NCBI GenBank assembly: GCA_043804035.1
Contig: JAZDJJ010000146.1
Location: 1 to 12,576, forward strand
Source of the DNA: JAZDJJ01 sp043804035
GTDB lineage: Bacteria; Bacteroidota; Bacteroidia; Palsa-948
Direction of reading: 5' to 3'
Length of the DNA stretch: 12,576 nucleotides
The notes below the pieces were generated by a model. The model made no database searches. It was not told where the DNA came from and saw only the letters and a program-made list of their open reading frames with translations. The position numbers and the translations under genes are program-made. This document shows positions 6,709 to 12,576 of the stretch, piece after piece. The first letter of the stretch is position 1; every line of letters starts with the position of its first letter.

Positions 6709-7305
6709 ATACAACGAAACGGAGTAACACCCGCTTTTGTAATCTGGAATTTATTACAACGCTATACAAAAGAAAATGATTTAGTAGTTGACCCAATGTG
6801 TGGTAGTGGGACAACAATAGATGTAGCGAATGAACTAAACCGAAAAGTTATTGGCTACGATATAAATATTGTGCGACCAGACATAATAAAAAATGACGCA
6901 AGAAAAATTCCGCTTGACGACAACAGCGTTGATTTTGTTTTCGTTGACAGTCCTTATTCCGACAACATTAAATATTCCGACAACAAAAACTGCATCGGTA
7001 AAATTTCTTGCGAACAGACAGAATTTTTTGATGAGTTAGAAAAAGTTGCAAAAGAAATTCATAGAATTCTACGACAAGATAAGGTTGTTGCTTGGCTCAT
7101 TGGCGACCAATGGATTAAAAAGAAATTCACACCGACTGGTTTTTTACTTTACCAACGACTTGAAAAACATTTTGAGCCAATCGACACTATTTGCGTAACA
7201 CGACACAATCAAACATCTAACACTGGACTTTGGCATCACAGAGCAAGACAATTTAACTTTTATTTGAGAGGGTTCAAACACTTATTCATAATGCGGAAAA
7301 GATAA
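6709..7305 (+). pseudogene. DNA methyltransferase lacking its 5' end
   Basis: The frame encodes 199 residues of an amino-methylating DNA methyltransferase. It starts directly after a stop with NGVTPAFVIWNLLQRYT (motif X-like), then motif I DPMCGSGTT (residues 28-36), strand 2 GYDIN, and motif IV DSPY (80-83). Later motifs lie in KVVAWLIGDQW and a conserved-looking C-terminal YLRGFKHLFIMRKR. No ATG, GTG or TTG occurs before 6796, and that ATG falls inside motif I, so a protein started there would lose half the SAM site. The N-terminal part of the usual protein therefore seems to be missing. It is not the lost 3' half of 4129-4971, because it has its own motifs I and IV. Whether it is expressed by reinitiation after 6708 is unclear. 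Confidence 0.7.
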
Positions 7306-7307
7306 TG

Positions 7308-7328
7308 AAAAAACTGCCTACAACAGGC
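7308..7328 (-). terminator. possible Rho-independent terminator of rimO
   Basis: On the minus strand GCCT, loop GTTGT, AGGC is followed after two bases by six T. It is 77 nt past the rimO stop. The stem is only 4 bp, so this is weak, and the same palindrome forms the start of the attC-like half element. Confidence 0.3.
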
Positions 7329-7395
7329 GTTTGTTTTCAGTGGCGGGAGAGTGGCTCGTATGAAAAAAATAATCTTTGTGCCTCGCAGTTGCATC
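7314..7395 (+). repeat. probable partial copy of the attC-like element
   Basis: Beginning 9 bases after a stop codon, the order CTA..ACAG, GTTTG, GGCGGG, an AT-rich stretch, then CTTTGT...GCAG parallels 3918-4010 (CTAACAG, GTTTG, GCGGG, TTTGT...GCAG). The second half (stems a' and b') is absent; rimO's end follows instead. Similarity is by eye and short. Confidence 0.25.
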
Positions 7396-7404
7396 TCTCA
7401 CACT

Positions 7405-8721
7405 TTAAGGATAAATTACTTCTCCCATTAAATCATATTCCGTAGCACGGGTGATTTTCACATCAGCAAAATCGCCAATGTGTATTTTATTTTTTTTCGC
7501 ATCCACCAAAACCATATTATCTACATCTGGAGAATCAAATTCTGTTCTCCCGACAAAATAATGTCCTTCTTTCCTATCAAAAAGTACTTTTATTTTTTTT
7601 CCAATTATCTTTTTATTAAGCGAGAAAGAAATTTTTTGTTGAACTTTCATTACTGCTTCTGCACGTTTCTTTTTTATCTCAGATGGAACATCGTCCTTCA
7701 AAGAATGAGCAAAAGTATTTTCTTCATGTGAATAAGTAAAAACACCGAGCCGGTCAAACTTTATCTCATTGACCCAATCTATCATTTCGTTATGGTCTTT
7801 TTCTGTTTCGCCCGGATATCCACAGAGGAGTGTTGTGCGGATAGCAATGCCGTGAACTTTTTCGCGAATAGAATTAATAAGTTCGGTTGTTTTTTTCTTT
7901 GTAATTCCTCTTCGCATTGATTTTAGCATTCTATCAGAAATATGTTGAAACGGAATGTCAATATATCTACAGATATTTTTTCGCTCACGCATCACATCTA
8001 AAATTTCCATCGGAAATCCGCTCGGATATGCATAGTGCAAACGAATCCATTTTATTTCTTCCACATCAGAAAGTTGTCGCAAAAGTTCTGCTAACTTTTT
8101 TTTTCCGTAAATATCCAATCCGTAATAAGTCAAATCCTGTGCGATGAGAATAAGTTCTTTCACACCTTGTCTCACAAGATTTTTTCCTTGAGAAATTAAA
8201 TTTTCCATCGGAATAGAGATATGTTTTCCGCGTATCAATGGAATTGCGCAGAATGAACATGAGCGGTTACATCCTTCTGAAATTTTTAAGTAAGCATAAT
8301 GAGACGGAGTGGTAAGCAAACGTTCTCCGATAAGTTCATGTTTGTAATTTGCTTTGAGTGTTTTTAGCAATCGCAACAAATCGTGTGTGCCAAACCATGC
8401 ATCCACTTCAGGAATTTCTTTTTGTAAATCGTTCTTATATCTTTCACTTAAACATCCCGTTACATATATCTTTTCAATCAATCCTTTTTCTTTTGCTTTC
8501 ACAAATTTTAATATCATTTCTATAGATTGTTGTTTGGCATTATCAATAAAACCGCAAGTGTTAATAATCAGTATGTTAGCATCATTTATCTCATCTTTAT
8601 GATTAACTTGAATATTATTTGCCGATAACTGCTTCATCAGCACTTCCGAATCCACCACATTCTTTGAACAACCAAGCGTGATTACATTGATTTTGTTTTT
8701 GTTAATAGTTTTAGTTTTCAT
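7405..8721 (-). CDS. rimO: ribosomal protein S12 methylthiotransferase RimO
   Basis: RimO is a radical-SAM enzyme with two 4Fe-4S clusters that adds a methylthio group to a conserved aspartate of ribosomal protein S12. The N-terminal domain opens with the family signature TLGCSKNVVDSE (residues 15-26) and supplies cluster ligands C18, C56 and C90. The radical-SAM triad is C151xxxC155xxC158 in SEGCNRSCSFCAIP. A TRAM-type domain forms the C-terminus (about residues 370-438) and binds S12. TLGCSKNVVDSE rather than the MiaB form separates it from the tRNA methylthiotransferase. The ATG at 8721 (438 aa) is preferred; a TTG two codons upstream at 8727 is also in frame. It is a single gene on the minus strand, facing away from the surface-protein gene. 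Confidence 0.94.
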   Translation of the reverse strand: MKTKTINKNKINVITLGCSKNVVDSEVLMKQLSANNIQVNHKDEINDANILIINTCGFIDNAKQQSIEMILKFVKAKEKGLIEKIYVTGCLSERYKNDLQKEIPEVDAWFGTHDLLRLLKTLKANYKHELIGERLLTTPSHYAYLKISEGCNRSCSFCAIPLIRGKHISIPMENLISQGKNLVRQGVKELILIAQDLTYYGLDIYGKKKLAELLRQLSDVEEIKWIRLHYAYPSGFPMEILDVMRERKNICRYIDIPFQHISDRMLKSMRRGITKKKTTELINSIREKVHGIAIRTTLLCGYPGETEKDHNEMIDWVNEIKFDRLGVFTYSHEENTFAHSLKDDVPSEIKKKRAEAVMKVQQKISFSLNKKIIGKKIKVLFDRKEGHYFVGRTEFDSPDVDNMVLVDAKKNKIHIGDFADVKITRATEYDLMGEVIYP

Positions 8722-8759
8722 TCTCAATAAATTTCATTAAAAAATATAAAATACGGGAA

Positions 8760-8789
8760 CAAAAATAATCTTTATCTTTCGTTCCGAAA
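8760..8789 (-). promoter_or_regulatory. rimO promoter
   Basis: On the minus strand TATTTTTG (8767-8760) matches TAnnTTTG, and TTTC (8789-8786) lies 18 nt upstream in the -33 position. The ATG at 8721 follows after a leader of about 30 nt. Confidence 0.45.
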
Positions 8790-8848
8790 TAAAATTGTTA
8801 CTTATGGGCAGTTCCAAAAATTACTCCGATGAAATGCTGTGATTTTAT

Positions 8849-8878
8849 TTTGCGGATAAATTAAAAGTTATGAGTTTG
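8849..8878 (+). promoter_or_regulatory. possible promoter of the giant surface-protein gene
   Basis: TTTG (8849-8852) and TGAGTTTG (8871-8878, one mismatch to TAnnTTTG) are 18 nt apart, the expected -33/-7 spacing. Transcription would start near 8885, about 55 nt before the ATG at 8941. Confidence 0.35.
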
Positions 8879-8940
8879 AAGAAAAAGTATTAGTATTGCA
8901 TTGTCAATCTCAAAAATTGTCATTTAAAAAAATAATAGGA

Positions 8941-11900
8941 ATGAAAATAAAAAATCTGTTTCAAACAAAAGTAATCCTGTTACTTTTCACTTTTCACTTT
9001 TCACTCCTTCGCTCAGAGTTCTCGTCAATGGGCTACTTACTATGGAGGACAAAATGACGATAGAGGTTCTGCTATTGCTACTGATATTTCGGGAAATGTT
9101 TATCTGGCAGGAACGACTGAAAGTCCTTCCGACATTGCATCAGGAGGATTTCAAAATACGTATGGTGAAAATACTGATGCTTTCCTTGTAAAGTTTGATG
9201 CTAACGGCAATCGTCTCTGGGCTACTTACTATGGAGGAATAGATGCTGATTATGGCAAGAGCGTTGCCACTGATGCTTTGGGGAATGTGTATTTGTCGGG
9301 ATATACCGAAAGCACTTCAGGCATTGCCTCAAACGGTTTTCAGAATACTTACAGTGGTGGATTCTTTGATGCTTTCCTTGTAAAGTTTGACGCTAACGGC
9401 AATCGTCTCTGGGCTACTTACTATGGAGGAACAAATACTGATCATGGCAAAAACGTTGCTACCGATGCTTTAGGGAATGTTTATTTGTCGGGATATACTG
9501 AAAGTACCTCAGGCATTGCCTCAAATGGTTTTCAGAATACTTACGGTGGAATGTTTGATGCTTTCCTTGTAAAGTTTGACGCTAACGGCAATCGTCTATG
9601 GGCTACTTACTATGGAGGAACAGGAGATGAAGAAGGATTAAGTATTGCCACTGATGTTTCAAGAAATGTATATCTGGGAGGATATACATCCAGCCTTTCT
9701 GTTATTGCATCAGGAGGATTTCAAAATACTTACGGTGGAAGTTATGATGCCTTTCTTGTAAAGTTTGATGCTAACGGCAATCGTCTCTGGGCTACTTACT
9801 ATGGAGGAACAGACGTTGAATGGGAAATAAATGGAATGAGTGTTACCACAGATGCGCTAGAAAATGTATATATGGCAGGACAGACCAGTAGCAATTCCAA
9901 TATTGCATCAGCAGGTAGTTTTCAAAATACTTACAATGGTAATCGTGATGCTTTCCTTGTAAAATTTAATGATGCCGGCAATCGTCTCTGGGGTACTTAC
10001 TATGGAGGAATAAGTGATGATTATGGTAAGAGTATTGCCACTGATATTTTTGGAAATGTATATCTGGGAGGATATACATCCAGCATTTCTGTTATTGCAT
10101 CAGGAGGATTTCAGAATACTTACGGTGGAAATTATGATGCCTTTCTTGTAAAATTTGATGCTGCCGGTAATCGTCTCTGTGCTACTTATTATGGAGGGAC
10201 GAACCCAGATGATGGAACAAGCATTGCCATTGCTTCGGGAAATATTTATTTAGCAGGAATAACCAACAGCCCTTCTGGCATTGCATCAGGCGGATTTCAA
10301 AATACTTACGGAGGAACATGGAGTGATGCCTACTTGGCGAAATTTTGCTCCTGTGAATCCACGGTGAATATAACCTCCACTTCTACCAACCTTGTTTGTA
10401 ACGGGCAATGCACAGGCACATCTACGGTTACAGTAACTTCTGCATGCGGCATTAGCCCATACACTTATTCATGGAATACTATACCTGTACAAACCACACA
10501 AATTGCTACAGGACTTTGTGCAGGAACTTATACTGTAACAGTAACCAATGCTATTGCTTTCACAGCAACAGCAACAGTTACCATTTCTCAACCCATAGCT
10601 CTTACTACAACCGTTACATCCACAGGAACAACTTGTGGTAATAATAATGGAACGGCAACAGTAACTGCCAACGGAGGAACAAACTATACATATTTATGGG
10701 ATCCATCCGGGCAAACTTCGCAAAATGCTACAGAACTTGAAGCAGGAGAATATACGATAATAGTAACTGATGCCAATGGATGCATAGCAAGTAATACTGT
10801 TAAAGTTGCTTCCTCCCAAAGTGTTACGGCATCAGCAGGTCTTGATAATACAATATGTATCGGACAAACAATTACACTCATAGCATCGGGTGGAGAAAAT
10901 TATTTATGGAATAATGGTGCAACAACTTCTTCAATCGTTGTAACTCCTTCTGTTACTTCAACATATTCTGTAATTGCATTTATAGGAGTTTGCAGTGATG
11001 CCGCTTCTGTAAATGTTACTGTTTTGCCTCCGCCATCGGCTTATATTTCAGTAACAGCAATCTGCGCAGGACAAATTGCAACACTCACAGCAGAAGGAGG
11101 AGGAAATTACAATTGGAGTACAGGAGAAACCACTGAGTCAATAAGTGTTTCGCCAACAACAACTACAACTTATTCTGTTATTGTATCAATAGGAAGTTGT
11201 TGGGATACTGCATCCAGCGAAGTAACAGTTTATCCTTCGCCCTCTGTTTCTGTTTCAGGAAATACAATGCTTTGCACCGGAGATATCACTACACTCACAG
11301 CATCGGGAGACGGAAATTATTTGTGGAGTAATGGCGCAACAACTTCTTCAATCATTGTAACTCCTTCTGCTACATCAACATATTCTGTAATTGCATTTAT
11401 AGATGTTTGCAGTGATACCGCTTCTGTAAATGTTACTGTTTCGCCTCCACCATCGGCTTATATTTCATTAACAGCAATCTGCGCAGGACAAATTGCAACA
11501 CTCACAGCAGAAGGAGGAGGAAATTACAATTGGAGTACAGGAGAAACTACTGAGTCAATAAGTGTTTCACCAACAACAACTACAACTTATTCTGTTATTG
11601 TATCAATAGGAAGTTGTTCGGATACTGCATCCAGCGAAGTAACAGTTTCTCCTTCGCCTTCTGTTTCTGTTTCAGGAAATACAATGCTTTGCACCGGAGA
11701 TATCACTACACTCACAGCATCGGGAGGAGAATATTATTTATGGAATAATGGTGCAACAACTTCTTCAATCATTGTAACTCCTTCTGCTACATCAACATAT
11801 TCTGTAGTTGCATCTATAGGAGTTTGCAGAGATACCGCTTCTGTAAATGTTACTGTTTCATCTACGCCAATTGCTTCTGCAACAAGTACGACAATCTGTG

Positions 11901-12576
11901 CAGGACAAATTGCAACACTCATCGCATCAGGGGGAGGAAATTACAATTGGAGTACAGGCGAAACCACTGAGTCAATAAGTATTTCGCCAACAACAACTAC
12001 AACTTACTCAGTTGTTGTATCAATAGGAAGTTGCTTGGATACTACCACTGCATCTATAATTGTAAATTCAAATCCAACTGCAAATGCGTGGAGCAATACA
12101 ACGATTACAGCGGGAAACAGCACAATGCTTTCGGCTTCCGGAGGGACATCTTATATATGGAGTAACGGAGTAAATGATTCTGTGATTACGGTTTCTCCTC
12201 CGATAACTACAAACTATTGCGTTACCGTCAGCAACGGCAATTGCACCGACACTGCTTGTGTAACAGTTTTTGTTGAGCCACTTGATTGTTCAACAACAGG
12301 CAAACTTTATCTTCCCAACGCTTTTTCTCCCAATGGCGATGGCGAAAACGATGTGCTAAAAATATATTTCGGAAACTTACAGTGCATCAAAACCTTTCAC
12401 CTCGTCATCTACAATCGCTTGGGCGAAAAGATTTTTGAAACCACAAATCCGATGGCAGAATGGAATGGTTATTACAAAAACATGTTAGAGAATACTGCTG
12501 TGTTTGTTTATTATTTGAAAGCCACACTAATAACAGAGGAAAAAATTACAAAGAAAGGGAATGTGAGTTTGATAAG
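8941..12576 (+). CDS. giant secreted SBBP/SprB/Ig-repeat protein with T9SS C-terminal domain; frame broken at a heptamer repeat, 3' end cut
   Basis: The ATG at 8941 opens a signal peptide (KIKNLFQTK, then hydrophobic VILLLFTFH) but this frame ends at a TGA about 40 codons on. From 8975 to the window end another frame is open without a stop. Deleting one 7-bp unit at 8982-9005 joins the two, giving a signal peptide ending SFAQ and then SSRQWATYYGG, about 1,209 residues in all. Domains in restored numbering: signal 1-23; seven SBBP propeller repeats of 63-67 residues (28-466), each with WATYYGG, GNVYL and DAFLVKFDA; two SprB-type repeats (about 470-630); seven Ig-like repeats (about 633-1112); and a CHU_C/gliding-motility C-terminal domain beginning LYLPNAFSPNGDGENDV. 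That domain is the type B sorting signal of the type IX secretion system, so the product should be anchored at or released from the cell surface. The final KKGNVSLI suggests only a few codons are missing. Adhesion is the likely role; the ligand is unknown. Confidence 0.85.
8982..9005 (+). repeat. tandem heptamer in signal-peptide codons (possible phase switch)
   Basis: CTTTTCA occurs three times without a mismatch (8983-9003), with partial units on both sides, 24 bp in all. Each unit changes the frame by one base. Copy numbers of 2, 5 or 8 would put the ATG at 8941 in frame with the propeller domain; the three copies seen here do not. Slipped-strand changes at such arrays are a known means of switching surface genes. 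Confidence 0.7.
9029..10348 (+). repeat. seven SBBP beta-propeller repeats
   Basis: Units begin with the WATYYGG codons at 9029, 9218, 9410, 9599, 9788, 9989 and 10178, spaced 189, 192, 189, 189, 201 and 189 bp. Blocks such as those coding for DAFLVKFDANGNRLWATYYGG are almost identical at the DNA level between units. Unit 6 has GTYYGG and unit 7 CATYYGG, the most diverged starts. Seven units suit a closed seven-bladed propeller. Confidence 0.85.
10373..10830 (+). repeat. two SprB-type repeats
   Basis: Two related segments of roughly 75 residues each contain the pattern YTYxW, a short spacer, then LxAGxYTxxVT: SPYTYSW...GLCAGTYTVTVTNA and TNYTYLWDP...ELEAGEYTIIVTDANGC. These match the SprB repeat found in Bacteroidota gliding adhesins. 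They link the propeller to the Ig-like region. Confidence 0.65.
10856..12106 (+). repeat. 417-bp higher-order tandem repeat of Ig-like domain pairs
   Basis: Two alternating Ig-like domain types (A: YLWNNGATTSS...STYSV; B: YNWSTGETTES...TTTYSV) form a pair repeated three times. A starts at 10856, 11273 and 11690; B at 11063, 11480 and 11897; each step is exactly 417 bp. A seventh, diverged domain begins on schedule at 12107. Each A or B domain carries a cysteine near its start and one near its end (VCSD, SCSD), a probable disulfide; the seventh has Thr in the first place. Confidence 0.85.

Noticed and set aside
4972..6709. Target-site duplication at the edges of the restriction-modification module
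   Set aside because: Comparing the bases around 4960-4985 and 6695-6720 by eye shows no shared direct repeat.
4129..7305. The two flanking methyltransferase fragments as halves of one gene split by the restriction-modification module
   Set aside because: The left part already has motifs I and IV and the right part has a second, different set of motifs I and IV, so joining them does not rebuild one normal enzyme.
6796..7305. A functional methyltransferase starting at ATG 6796
   Set aside because: That ATG is the Met of DPMCGSGTT, so the protein would lack the start of motif I and all upstream SAM-binding residues.
10684..11922. Minus-strand open frames at 10684-10881 and 11734-11922
   Set aside because: They lie antisense within the repeat protein, repeat its period and have hydrophobic low-complexity products; they are shadows of the biased codons.
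10856..12106. CRISPR-like or satellite array
   Set aside because: The periodicity is a coding repeat of 139 residues with an open frame, not short repeats with unique spacers.

Overview
The window looks like a piece of a Bacteroidota chromosome. The sequence is AT-rich and several genes have TAnnTTTG-type -7 promoter boxes with little Shine-Dalgarno signal. The right end encodes a very large secreted protein with SBBP propeller repeats, SprB repeats, Ig-like repeats and a CHU_C/gliding-motility (type IX secretion, type B) C-terminal domain. The species cannot be told. No tRNA, rRNA, CRISPR array or transposase was seen.

Layout, left to right. (1) 3-845: a Fic AMPylase-type protein, cut by the window edge. 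(2) 1121-3028: a PP-loop ATPase of the N-acetyl sugar amidotransferase (WbpG) type, 9 bp ahead of a biotin-protein ligase (birA); the pair lies between two copies, in inverted orientation, of a 47-bp palindromic repeat (908-954 and 3080-3126). (3) 3227-3910: a small SAM methyltransferase, followed by an attC-like element made of two interleaved inverted repeats (about 3918-4055). (4) 4129-7305: a DNA-modification cluster. A methyltransferase gene stops just after its TSPPY motif (4129-4971). A compact restriction-modification module follows with its own promoter box: a beta-order DNA methyltransferase (5014-5889), an HNH endonuclease overlapping its end (5882-6475) and a small unknown protein (6490-6708). 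Then comes a third DNA methyltransferase that has lost its 5' end (6709-7305). (5) 7405-8721, minus strand: rimO, the ribosomal protein S12 methylthiotransferase, a conserved housekeeping gene that probably marks the end of the accessory stretch. (6) 8941-12576: the giant surface protein, cut at the right edge probably within a few codons of its stop.

Two observations stand out. First, the start and signal peptide of the giant protein are out of frame with everything downstream, and the frame changes at a perfect tandem heptamer (CTTTTCA, three full copies, 8982-9005). Removing exactly one heptamer restores a textbook signal peptide joined to the first propeller repeat, and the remaining roughly 3.5 kb has no stop. 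This is what a phase-variable, currently OFF, surface protein would look like. Second, the restriction-modification module sits between two differently broken methyltransferase genes, as if it had replaced the 3' end of one and the 5' end of the other.

Working together: the methyltransferase and HNH nuclease should act as a self-protecting pair, and Fic, methyltransferase remnants and attC-like elements suggest a gene-capture and defence region to the left of rimO. The sugar amidotransferase-like protein and the small methyltransferase both belong to families common in surface-polysaccharide loci, but no glycosyltransferases are present here, so that link remains a guess.
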